Under the pieces are notes generated by a model. The model ran no database searches and was not told where the DNA came from. It saw only the letters and a program-made list of their open reading frames with translations. From positions 1 to 64,000 of the forward strand of contig JADGRL010000003.1 of assembly GCA_017880865.1 (NCBI GenBank): 64,000 bases of DNA, written 5' to 3'. The translations under genes and the position numbers were made by a program. Of this stretch, positions 9,741-19,041 are shown one piece after another; position 1 is the first letter of the stretch; each line of letters begins with the position of its first letter. The DNA comes from Gallionella sp. (lineage in GTDB: Bacteria > Pseudomonadota > Gammaproteobacteria > Burkholderiales > Gallionellaceae).

Positions 9741-10957
9741 TACTCGCGATGCTCGGCGAAGCCTGGCGCGCGATGGGCGCAAACCGTCTGCGCACGCTGC
9801 TGACCATGCTCGGCATGGTGATCGGCGTCGGTGCGGTGGTGCTGATGATGTCGGTCGGCCAAGGCGCGCAATATGCGATCAAACAAACCATCGCCGCGAT
9901 GGGCAGCAACCTGTTCATCCTGCTGTCCGGCAGCACGTCGACAGGCGGGGTTCGCTCCGGTGGCGGCGGCAATCTCACGCTGACGGTCAATGATGCGGAC
10001 GCCATCTCCGAGCTGCCCGGCGTACAGGCCGTAGCACCCATTCATCCCGGCAGCGCGCAAATCGTGTACGGGCCGAACAACTGGAACACCTCGGTGATTG
10101 GTACCACGCCGGGCTATCTGGATGCGCGTTCCTGGCCCGTGGTCTCGGGTGCGGCTTTCACCGACTCGGATGTGCGCTCCGCCACGCGCGTAGCCCTGAT
10201 CGGTCAGACCGCCGCGCAAAATTTATTCGGTGACGAAGATCCGGTCGGTAAGACCATCCGCATCCGGCAAAGCCCGTTCGTCATCCTCGGGGCATTGGCC
10301 GTCAAGGGTCAAGGCATGGATGGGCGCGATCAGGACGACACCATTCTGATCCCGCTCACCACCGCACAACGCCAGGTATACGGTTCCCAGTTTCCGGGTT
10401 CGGTGCGCATGGTGATGGTGCAGACCACGACCCAGGAAATAATGCCCGCAGTGGAAAAATCCATGACCGAACTGCTGCGCCAGCGCCACCGGATACGCGA
10501 AGGCATGGATAACGATTTCTTCCTGCGCAACCTCACCGCCGCAGCGGATTCGGCGGCAGAGAGCACGCGCGTCATGTCGCTGCTGCTCGGCGCAATCGCA
10601 TCCGTTTCGCTGCTGGTGGGCGGCATCGGCATCATGAACATCATGCTGGTCTCGGTCACCGAGCGCACCCGCGAAATCGGCATCCGCATGGCGATCGGTG
10701 CGCGCGAACGCGACATCCTGCTGCAATTTTTATTGGAGGCCATCATCATCTCGGTGGTAGGCTGTTTCATCGGACTGCTGTTGGGGATCGGCGGCGCGCT
10801 GCTGGCCGAGTCACTGACCGGCACGATGGTCATCATCTCGGTCAACTCGGTCATCGTGGCATTTGGCGTCGCGGCGACGGTGGGAATTTTCTTCGGCTTT
10901 TATCCGGCACGCAAAGCCGCGCGGCTTGATCCGATCGAGGCGTTGCGCTACCAATAA
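9737..10957 (+). CDS. MacB-type ABC transporter permease (FtsX family)
   Basis: MacB periplasmic domain; GIGIMNIMLVSVTERTREIGIRMAIGARERDIL. Confidence 0.9.
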   Translation: MILAMLGEAWRAMGANRLRTLLTMLGMVIGVGAVVLMMSVGQGAQYAIKQTIAAMGSNLFILLSGSTSTGGVRSGGGGNLTLTVNDADAISELPGVQAVAPIHPGSAQIVYGPNNWNTSVIGTTPGYLDARSWPVVSGAAFTDSDVRSATRVALIGQTAAQNLFGDEDPVGKTIRIRQSPFVILGALAVKGQGMDGRDQDDTILIPLTTAQRQVYGSQFPGSVRMVMVQTTTQEIMPAVEKSMTELLRQRHRIREGMDNDFFLRNLTAAADSAAESTRVMSLLLGAIASVSLLVGGIGIMNIMLVSVTERTREIGIRMAIGARERDILLQFLLEAIIISVVGCFIGLLLGIGGALLAESLTGTMVIISVNSVIVAFGVAATVGIFFGFYPARKAARLDPIEALRYQ

Positions 10958-11019
10958 GGGATATATCATCCCAGCCTCATTGATGTTGATGAGTGGTATT
11001 TTCAGGAGCACCTTTTTAG

Positions 11020-12291
11020 ATGCAAGTTAACTCTCAAAAAAGATATTCGACACGCGCAAAGCGACGCATGGTAATAGCGCTGTCCGTCATTTCGCTTGTT
11101 GCGCTGACGGTCGCAATCTGGATATGGCTGACCAGTAGCGCTGCGGACAAGCCCAAGGGGGCGGGCATGGTACAAGTGGTGAGTGCCCAGGTTAAGCAGA
11201 CCGATGTATCGGTCGAACTCACCGCAAACGGCACGGTATCGGCACAGCAAACGGTCGATGTGCGGCCACAGATCAGTGCCATGGTCAAAAGCGTGCATAT
11301 CAAGGAGGGGCAGTTCGTACACAAAGGCGACCTGTTATTCACCCTCGATACGCGCCTTGATGATGCCAATCTCGGCAAAGCCGAAGCACAGGTGGTCAAG
11401 GATCGCGCCGACCTGATGAATGCTGAGCGGAATCTTGAACGCCTGCGCGGCTTGTTAAAACAGGAGTACATTTCACAGTCCGAATTTGATACGGCGCAAA
11501 ATCAGGTAGACGTATTTCGCGGCCAGCTTGCAATTGATAGGGCATCCCTTGAGGCGAGCCGTGTGGCGCGCAGCTTCGACGAGATCAAGGCGCCGATTGC
11601 CGGGCGCACCGGCACCATTGTGGTCTATGCGGGAAGTCTGGTGCAACCTGGCACGTCGACCGCGATTGGTGCCGTGCTGGTGAGCATCACGCAGATCGAT
11701 CCGATCAATGTTAGCTTCACGTTGCCGGAGCGGGAGATTGCGGGATTGCAGCAAGCCTTTGCCAAAGGCTTCGTTCCCGTCAGCGCGAAACTGGATTTGG
11801 CCGACCAGACAGAACTGAAAGGCCGTCTGGTGTTCATCGATAACTCGGTGGATGCGGCCAGCGGCACCATTCGTCTCAAGGCCGAATTTCCCAACGCCGA
11901 CCATCGCCTCTGGCCGGGCATGTTTGTCACGGTGGCGCTGGCGCCGCGCACGCTGGTCGGTGTTCTTACGGTTCCCGCGCAGGCGGTGCAGACCGGGCCG
12001 GAGAAAAAATTTCTTTACGTGATCGGGGAAGACCACAAGGTGGCGTCCACGCCCATCAATGTGCGCCTGATTCAGGACGGCTACGCCGTGGTCGAGGGCA
12101 TCGCATTGGGCGCGCGTGTCGTCGTGGAAGGTGCGCAAAATCTCAGGCCGGGTAGCGTCGTAGTCGAAGCCGATGGTGCTGGAAAATCAGCGGGTAAATC
12201 GGCAGTTCAGGATCCGAGCGCAACGGGCCATGGTACGACGGGTAAGACCGGCAAAGCCACCATACAATCCGACAGTGCGGCTAAGCAATGA
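11020..12291 (+). CDS. RND efflux periplasmic adaptor (MdtA-like)
   Basis: TVDVRPQISAMVKSVHIKEGQFVHKGDLLFTLD; adjacent to RND pump. Confidence 0.88.
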   Translation: MQVNSQKRYSTRAKRRMVIALSVISLVALTVAIWIWLTSSAADKPKGAGMVQVVSAQVKQTDVSVELTANGTVSAQQTVDVRPQISAMVKSVHIKEGQFVHKGDLLFTLDTRLDDANLGKAEAQVVKDRADLMNAERNLERLRGLLKQEYISQSEFDTAQNQVDVFRGQLAIDRASLEASRVARSFDEIKAPIAGRTGTIVVYAGSLVQPGTSTAIGAVLVSITQIDPINVSFTLPEREIAGLQQAFAKGFVPVSAKLDLADQTELKGRLVFIDNSVDAASGTIRLKAEFPNADHRLWPGMFVTVALAPRTLVGVLTVPAQAVQTGPEKKFLYVIGEDHKVASTPINVRLIQDGYAVVEGIALGARVVVEGAQNLRPGSVVVEADGAGKSAGKSAVQDPSATGHGTTGKTGKATIQSDSAAKQ

Positions 12292-15200
12292 ATCTCTCCG
12301 AGCTATGTATCCGCCGCCCGGTCATGACGGTGCTGTTGTCGGCTTCCGTAGTACTGGCCGGCATCATCGCTTACGATGGCATCCCCATTGCCGCATTGCC
12401 TAGCTACGATACGCCCACCATCTCGGTCAACGCATCGCTGCCCGGTGCCAGCCCGGAGACCATGGCCTCTTCGGTCGCCACACAACTCGAGCGCCAGTTC
12501 TCCATCATCTCCGGCCTGTCCGTGATCAGCTCGACGAGCACGCTGGGCAACACCTCAATCACGCTGGAATTCGATCAGGACCGCAATATCGACAGCGCTG
12601 CTATCGATGTGCAGGCCGCATTGCTGCGTGCGCAGCGTACGCTGCCAATTGAGATGACCACGCCGCCGTCCTATCAAAAGGTCAACCCCGCCGATGCGCC
12701 GATCATTTTTCTCTCCCTGACATCGCCTTCGATGCCGCTCTCGGATCTGAACAGCTTCGCCAGCAACCTTATTTCTCCGACGCTTTCTACCCTTTCCGGC
12801 GTGGCGCAAGTCAACATCAACGGGCAGAAAAAATATGCCGTGCGGGTGCGCGTGAATCCGGAGGCGCTCGCGACACGCAATCTGACCGTTGATGACATCG
12901 CCAATGCGCTGCACAGCGCTAATGCCAACTCCCCGGTCGGCACGCTGGACGGGCCGCGCCAGACGCTGATCATCCAGGCCAACCGCCAGCTCGGCAATGC
13001 CGCCGCATTTGCCAATCTGATCGTGGCCACCGCCCCGAGCGGCAGTCCGGTGCGGCTCTCCGAGATTGCGGTAGTCGAGGACAGCGTGGAATCGGTCAAG
13101 ACGGCCAGCTGGGTCAACGGCGAACGCGCCATCACGCTTTCGGTGCAGCGCCAGCCAGGTGCCAACACCGTATCAACAGTGGATGCGATCAAGGCGGCAA
13201 TGCCCAAGCTCATCGCCCAGATGCCGTCGTCGGTTCAGCTCAAGCTGCGCAATGACCGCTCGGTGTCAATCCGCAATTCGATCCACGACGTGCAGGTCAC
13301 GCTGGCGATCACCATTGCCCTCGTCGTGCTGGTGATTTTTCTGTTTCTGCGCAAGCCCACTGCCACCCTCATCCCGGCACTGTCGCTGCCGATCTCGCTG
13401 TTGGGAACGATCGCGCTGATGCGTGCCTTCGGCTATAGCCTGGACAATATTTCCTTGCTCGCGATTACCCTTGCGGTCGGACTGGTGGTGGACGACGCGA
13501 TCGTGATGCTGGAAAACATCGTGCGCCATGTCGAGAACGGCATGCCGCCGTTGCAGGCCGCGCTGCAAGGATCGAAGGAAATGAGCTTTACGATCATGTC
13601 GATTTCCCTGTCGCTGGTCGCGGTGTTCATCCCAATCTTTTTCATGCCCGGCGTGATCGGGCTCTTGTTCCATGAATTTGCCGCCGTAGTGGGCATCGCA
13701 GTGCTGGTGTCGGCCGTGGTGTCGCTCACGCTGGTGCCTATGCTGGCCAGCCGCTACCTGGCCCAACAAGAAGCCGAAGCAGATAGCCTGAAATGGACCG
13801 CATGGTTCGAGCGCGGATTTGAAAAAGTGCTGGCATTTTATGAGCGCGCGCTCGACTGGGCATTACTGCATAACCGTATCGTGCTGGGTATTGCGATTGG
13901 CACGCTGGTCGTCACTATCGCGCTGTTCATGGCCTTACCCAAGGGGTTCTTTCCCAATGAGGATATCGGCCAGGCATTCATCACGGTGGAGGCGGTCGAA
14001 GATATTTCTTTTCCCGCCATGACGGAATTATTGCAGCGTACCGGTGATGTGCTGCGCGCCAATCCCGCCGTCGATACCCTGATCGTCAATGCCAACGACA
14101 GCAACAGCGGACGCCTGTTCATGAACCTCAAACCAAGAGGCGAGCGCCCGCCCATCGACAAGGTGATCGAAGAAATGCGTCGCGACGTGCGGGTCATTCC
14201 CGGCGTCAATGTTTTCATCAATCCCATTCAGAACTTGAGGCTCGGCGGCCGCATCAGCAAGAGCCGGTATCAGTACGTCATGCGCAGCGTGCGCGCAGAA
14301 GAACTGCGCGTGGCATCCGAAAGCCTGATGTCACGCATGCGCGACGAATCCATTTTCCGCGACGTCACCAGCGACTCGCAACTAAAGGGCTTGCAGGCGC
14401 GCCTGAATATCAACCGCGACAAGGCCAACCTGCTGGGCGTGCAAATCGCGGACATCCGTTCCGCGCTATACAGTGCTTTCGGCGAGCGTCAGGTCTCGAC
14501 GATCTACACCTCCAGCGATAGTTATCAAGTCATCATGCAGGTCGCAGCCGAAGACCGCACCGACGAAAGCGCTTTCGACAAGATTTATGTGCGGGCCAAG
14601 AACGGCACGCTGGTTTCGCTGCCCAGCATCGCAACTGTCGAGCGTGAAGTCGGGCCGCTCTCGATCAATCACACCGGACAGCTCAACGCGCTGACAGTCT
14701 CATTCAACCTCGCGCCCGGCGCGGCATTGGGCGATGCATCCATGCGCATCGAGCAATTCAAACATGAGCTCAATCTGCCGGTGAGCATACTCACCAGTTA
14801 CGGTGGCGACGCTGCGGCATTCCAGTCATCGCAGGCTAGCCAGATGGTGCTGATCGCTGTCGCTTTACTGGTGATCTATGTGCTGCTGGGCGTGTTGTAC
14901 GAAAGTTATATTCACCCGATCACGATTCTTTCGGGCCTGCCTTCGGCTGCGGTTGGCGCACTGGCGATGTTATGGATATTCAACATCGATCTTTCGATCA
15001 TCGCGATGATCGGCATCCTGATGCTGATCGGCATCGTCAAGAAAAACGCCATCATGATGATCGACTTTGCGCTCAACGCCCAACGCGCTGAGGGCATGGC
15101 ACCGCTCGATGCGATCCGCACCGCCTGTCTGCTGCGTTTTCGCCCGATCATGATGACCACCTCGGCGGCACTGATGGGCGCATTGCCCATCGCGATAGGT

Positions 15201-15407
15201 TTTGGCGCGGGTGCCGAACTGCGCCAGCCGCTGGGCCTCGCCGTCGTCGGCGGATTGTTGTTCTCGCAGGTGATCACGCTTTTCATCACGCCAGTGATCT
15301 ATCTCTATCTAGATCGCTTTTCGGGTAGCGGGCCACTTAAGCTAGCAGGTGAAAAGCTATTGTCCGAGCACCCGTTGGAATCACGTGATATTCTTAGGCA
15401 ACCTTAA
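12288..15407 (+). CDS. RND multidrug efflux permease (HAE1/MdtB-MdtC-like)
   Basis: 1039 aa, MNLSELCIRRPVMTVLLSASVVLAGIIAY; LAVGLVVDDAIVMLENIVRH; GIVKKNAIMMIDFAL. Confidence 0.93.
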   Translation: MNLSELCIRRPVMTVLLSASVVLAGIIAYDGIPIAALPSYDTPTISVNASLPGASPETMASSVATQLERQFSIISGLSVISSTSTLGNTSITLEFDQDRNIDSAAIDVQAALLRAQRTLPIEMTTPPSYQKVNPADAPIIFLSLTSPSMPLSDLNSFASNLISPTLSTLSGVAQVNINGQKKYAVRVRVNPEALATRNLTVDDIANALHSANANSPVGTLDGPRQTLIIQANRQLGNAAAFANLIVATAPSGSPVRLSEIAVVEDSVESVKTASWVNGERAITLSVQRQPGANTVSTVDAIKAAMPKLIAQMPSSVQLKLRNDRSVSIRNSIHDVQVTLAITIALVVLVIFLFLRKPTATLIPALSLPISLLGTIALMRAFGYSLDNISLLAITLAVGLVVDDAIVMLENIVRHVENGMPPLQAALQGSKEMSFTIMSISLSLVAVFIPIFFMPGVIGLLFHEFAAVVGIAVLVSAVVSLTLVPMLASRYLAQQEAEADSLKWTAWFERGFEKVLAFYERALDWALLHNRIVLGIAIGTLVVTIALFMALPKGFFPNEDIGQAFITVEAVEDISFPAMTELLQRTGDVLRANPAVDTLIVNANDSNSGRLFMNLKPRGERPPIDKVIEEMRRDVRVIPGVNVFINPIQNLRLGGRISKSRYQYVMRSVRAEELRVASESLMSRMRDESIFRDVTSDSQLKGLQARLNINRDKANLLGVQIADIRSALYSAFGERQVSTIYTSSDSYQVIMQVAAEDRTDESAFDKIYVRAKNGTLVSLPSIATVEREVGPLSINHTGQLNALTVSFNLAPGAALGDASMRIEQFKHELNLPVSILTSYGGDAAAFQSSQASQMVLIAVALLVIYVLLGVLYESYIHPITILSGLPSAAVGALAMLWIFNIDLSIIAMIGILMLIGIVKKNAIMMIDFALNAQRAEGMAPLDAIRTACLLRFRPIMMTTSAALMGALPIAIGFGAGAELRQPLGLAVVGGLLFSQVITLFITPVIYLYLDRFSGSGPLKLAGEKLLSEHPLESRDILRQP

Positions 15408-15422
15408 ATCAACGCAATAAAT

Positions 15423-16214
15423 ATGTCCGTTTCCATCAAGACCCCGCAAGAAATCGAGAAAATGCGCGTCGCCGGTCGGCTGACCAGCGAGGTGCTCGAT
15501 TACATCGGCCCGTTCGTCAAGGCGGGCGTGACCACCGACGAGCTGGACCGGCTCTGCCATGACCTGATCGTCAATGTACAACATGGCATTCCCGCCCCGC
15601 TCAACTACGCACCCGGCGGGCATACGCCCTACCCGAAATCCATCTGCACCTCGATCAACCATCAGGTATGCCACGGCGTACCGAGCGACAAGGTGCTCAA
15701 GAACGGCGATATCGTCAATCTGGACATCACCGTCATCAAGGACGGTTACCACGGCGACAGCAGCCGGATGTTTTATGTCGGCGAACCATCAATTCAGGCC
15801 AGACGCTTGTGCGAAGCCACCTATCAATCGCTATGGCGCGGCATCCGCGTGGTCAAGCCGGGTGCGTATCTGGGCGATATCGGCCATGCCATTCAGAGCT
15901 ATGTCGAACCGCTGGGCTACAGCGTGGTGCGCGAATTCTGCGGACATGGCATCGGTCATAAATTCCATGAAGAACCGCAGGTGCTGCATTACGGCCGTCC
16001 CAAGACCGGATTGAGACTCGAAGCGGGCATGACCTTCACGATCGAGCCGATGATCAATGCCGGCAAAGCGGGCATCAAACAGCTCGGCGATGGCTGGACC
16101 GTGGTCACCAAAGACCACAGCCTGTCCGCCCAATACGAGCACACCCTGCTCGTCACCGAGTCCGGCTTTGAAGTGTTAACTGTTTCCGATGGCTGTCCTC
16201 CCCCTCCACAATGA
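15423..16214 (+). CDS. map: Methionine aminopeptidase type I
   Basis: SVSIKTPQEIEKMRVAGRLTSEVLDYI; GHGIGHKFHEEPQVLHY. Confidence 0.95.
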   Translation: MSVSIKTPQEIEKMRVAGRLTSEVLDYIGPFVKAGVTTDELDRLCHDLIVNVQHGIPAPLNYAPGGHTPYPKSICTSINHQVCHGVPSDKVLKNGDIVNLDITVIKDGYHGDSSRMFYVGEPSIQARRLCEATYQSLWRGIRVVKPGAYLGDIGHAIQSYVEPLGYSVVREFCGHGIGHKFHEEPQVLHYGRPKTGLRLEAGMTFTIEPMINAGKAGIKQLGDGWTVVTKDHSLSAQYEHTLLVTESGFEVLTVSDGCPPPPQ

Positions 16215-18834
16215 TATAGCCGCGCTGCGCGAATCGTTGCGCATTGACCGCTTAGCCCTCGAACACGATTTCTTGGAACCTAATCCCCGCAAGGGGGAGG
16301 CCGGTGGGTTCACCCTACGGGTGCAAGAACCTCTGCGAGGCCCCGCTGCTGCGCAGCGACCCTCCCGCACCGGGAAAGCGGCACACCTGCTCGGCGCACA
16401 CAGCAAACTGATCGACCAATACCTGCGCCGCGTCTGGCAGCAGCTCGCGATGCCTGACCACATCGCGCTGGTCGCGGTGGGCGGCTACGGACGCGGTGAG
16501 CTGTACCCGAAGTCTGACATCGATCTGCTGATTCTGCTGGATGCCGATGAACCGGATGCGGCCTTGCATCAAAAACTGCATCAGCTGGTCAGCACGCTGT
16601 GGGACATCGGACTGGAAGTCGGACACAGCATCCGTACCGTGGCGCAGTGCCTGAGCGAATCCGCCGACATCACGGTGCAAACCAACCTGCTCGAAGCGCG
16701 CCAGCTGACCGGCGATGCCGGGCTGTTCAAGCAATTGCAAGACGCCATGCAACAACACCTGAACCCGCGCGAATTCTTTCTCGCCAAGCAGCTTGAACAA
16801 AAGCTACGCCACGCTCGCTTTTTCGATGCGGATTACAACCTCGAACCCAATCTGAAAGAAAGTCCGGGCGGTCTGCGCGATCTGCAAACCATTACCTGGA
16901 TCAGCCGCGCAGCAGGCCTGGGCACACGCTGGACGGAACTTGCCCATGCGGGATTGATCAGTCTTGCCGAAGCGCGCCAGATTGCCCGCCACGACACGCT
17001 GCTGCAAACCCTGCGCACGCATTTGCACTATCTCGCCAAACGGCGCGAAGACCGCTTGATATTCGAATTTCAGACGCCGCTCGCCGAGCAAATGTGCATC
17101 ACCGCCTCGACCAGCCGCCGCGCCAGCGAACATCTGATGCAACGCTACTACCGCACCAAACGGGCGGTGCGCCAATTCAATACCATCGTATTGCAAAGCC
17201 TGCACGATCACCTGTTTCGCGAAGCTCCCGCGCAGCACGCGCTGAACGAGCGCTTCAGGGTCATCGGCACGTTGCTGGAGATTCGCGACGAGCAGTTGTT
17301 CGAGCACACACCCGGCGCGATTTTTGAGCTGTTCCTGCTGATGGAGCAACACCCCGAGCTGACCGATCTCAGCGCGAAAACCTTGCGTGCGCTGTGGCGC
17401 GCGCAACACTACATCGACGCAGCCTTTCGCCGCGATCCGCTCAACCGGGCGCGCTTCATGGAGATCGTGCGCCAACCGCAAGGGGTGCTCCACGCGCTGC
17501 GGCGCATGAATCAATACGGCATACTCGGCGCTTATATTCCCGCGTTCGGGCGCATCGTAGGTCAAATGCAGCATGACCTGTTCCACGTCTACACCGTGGA
17601 TGAACACATCCTGATGGTGGTGCGCAACCTGCGCCGCTTCGCGGTGCCGGAGTTCGCGCACGAGTACCCGCTATGCAGCAAATTGCTCGGTGAATTCGCC
17701 CGTCCCGAAGTGTTGTATATCGCCGGGCTGTTCCACGACATCGCCAAGGGACGCGGCGGAGACCACGCGCAACTGGGCAAGAAAGACGCACGCGCCTTTT
17801 GCGTACAGCACCAGCTCAGCCGCGACGACACCGATCTGGTGGTATGGCTGGTCGAGCAACATCTGATGTTTTCCGCCACCGCACAGAAGCAGGACTTGTC
17901 CGACCCGGAGGTCATCGCGGCCTTTGCCGACAAGATCAAAAACGACCGCTATCTGGTCGCGCTGTATCTGCTGACTGTGGCCGATGTGCGCGGCACCAGC
18001 CCGAAAATATGGAATGCCTGGAAAGCCAAGCTGCTGGAAGATTTGTTCCTGCTTGCGCGGCGTTATCTGAGCGATGGCAAAGTCGCCGATCGTCTCGGAG
18101 ATATTCGCCGCGAAGCCGCCACCACGCTGAATCTTTATGCCATGACGGCCGACTCCTACCAGCTGCTGTGGGCGCAACTCGACGACAGCTATTTTCTGGA
18201 TCACGAACCTCAGGAGATCGCCTGGCATACCCGCTTGCTGGCGTTCAAGGTGAACACCACCGCGCCGATCGTGAAAGCGCGCTTGAGCCGCGTCGAAGAA
18301 GGTTTGCAGGTGCTGGTGTATTGCCCCGACCAGCGCGGCCTGTTTGCGCGCATCTGCGACTTTTTCGCCCGGATGAATTACACCATCGTCGAGGCCAAGA
18401 TCCACACCACCCGGCACGGCTATGCCTTGAACAGCTTCCAGATCATGGAAGCGGTACGCAGCGACACGGTGTATCGCGACATCATGAACTACATCGAATT
18501 CGAACTGGCACAGCAGATAGCACAACTCAAACCGATCGCCCCCACCGCCTCGGGGCGCATCAACCGCCAGCTCAAACACTTCCCGATCAACACCGAAGTC
18601 GAGCTCAAACCCGACCACAAAGGCATGTACATGCTGTCGCTAATCGCGGGCGACAGGCCGGGCCTGTTGGCGCGCATCGCGCTGATCTTCGACCAGCACG
18701 CCATCCGCCTGCACCGCGCCAAGATCAACACGCTGGGCAGCCGCGCCGAGGACGTGTTCTGGATCAGCGGCGCAATACTCGCTACCCCAGAGCACACCGC
18801 TGCTTTTCTCAACGAGCTGCGGGATAAATTCTAA
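16189..18834 (+). CDS. glnD: Bifunctional uridylyltransferase/uridylyl-removing enzyme
   Basis: VGGYGRGELYPKSDIDLLILL, HD domain GLFHDIAKGRGGDH, two ACT domains. Confidence 0.95.
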   Translation: MAVLPLHNDIAALRESLRIDRLALEHDFLEPNPRKGEAGGFTLRVQEPLRGPAAAQRPSRTGKAAHLLGAHSKLIDQYLRRVWQQLAMPDHIALVAVGGYGRGELYPKSDIDLLILLDADEPDAALHQKLHQLVSTLWDIGLEVGHSIRTVAQCLSESADITVQTNLLEARQLTGDAGLFKQLQDAMQQHLNPREFFLAKQLEQKLRHARFFDADYNLEPNLKESPGGLRDLQTITWISRAAGLGTRWTELAHAGLISLAEARQIARHDTLLQTLRTHLHYLAKRREDRLIFEFQTPLAEQMCITASTSRRASEHLMQRYYRTKRAVRQFNTIVLQSLHDHLFREAPAQHALNERFRVIGTLLEIRDEQLFEHTPGAIFELFLLMEQHPELTDLSAKTLRALWRAQHYIDAAFRRDPLNRARFMEIVRQPQGVLHALRRMNQYGILGAYIPAFGRIVGQMQHDLFHVYTVDEHILMVVRNLRRFAVPEFAHEYPLCSKLLGEFARPEVLYIAGLFHDIAKGRGGDHAQLGKKDARAFCVQHQLSRDDTDLVVWLVEQHLMFSATAQKQDLSDPEVIAAFADKIKNDRYLVALYLLTVADVRGTSPKIWNAWKAKLLEDLFLLARRYLSDGKVADRLGDIRREAATTLNLYAMTADSYQLLWAQLDDSYFLDHEPQEIAWHTRLLAFKVNTTAPIVKARLSRVEEGLQVLVYCPDQRGLFARICDFFARMNYTIVEAKIHTTRHGYALNSFQIMEAVRSDTVYRDIMNYIEFELAQQIAQLKPIAPTASGRINRQLKHFPINTEVELKPDHKGMYMLSLIAGDRPGLLARIALIFDQHAIRLHRAKINTLGSRAEDVFWISGAILATPEHTAAFLNELRDKF
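16276..16377 (+). repeat. REP-like repeat inserted in frame in glnD (34 codons)
   Basis: Encodes EPNPRKGEAGGFTLRVQEPLRGPAAAQRPSRTGK; core gggtgcaagaacctctgcgaggc matches reverse complement of 8971-9005 (gggtgcaagaacccctgcggggc). Confidence 0.75.
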
Positions 18835-19041
18835 AAGCTGAGTTTTTTAGCCCTGCTCACGATGTGAATCGTGGCTATAATCTGCGACATGGATTTATAG
18901 CTCTCGTTGCTTGAACGGGGGTGATGCGGAACGATCAGCGGATAGTTGATTCGCTCCAAAAGCGGATGCTGGCGAATAGCAGGAATGTAATGCGGTACCC
19001 GTGGCTATCGGTGTATATCCGTGGTTATTTAGATTATCAGG

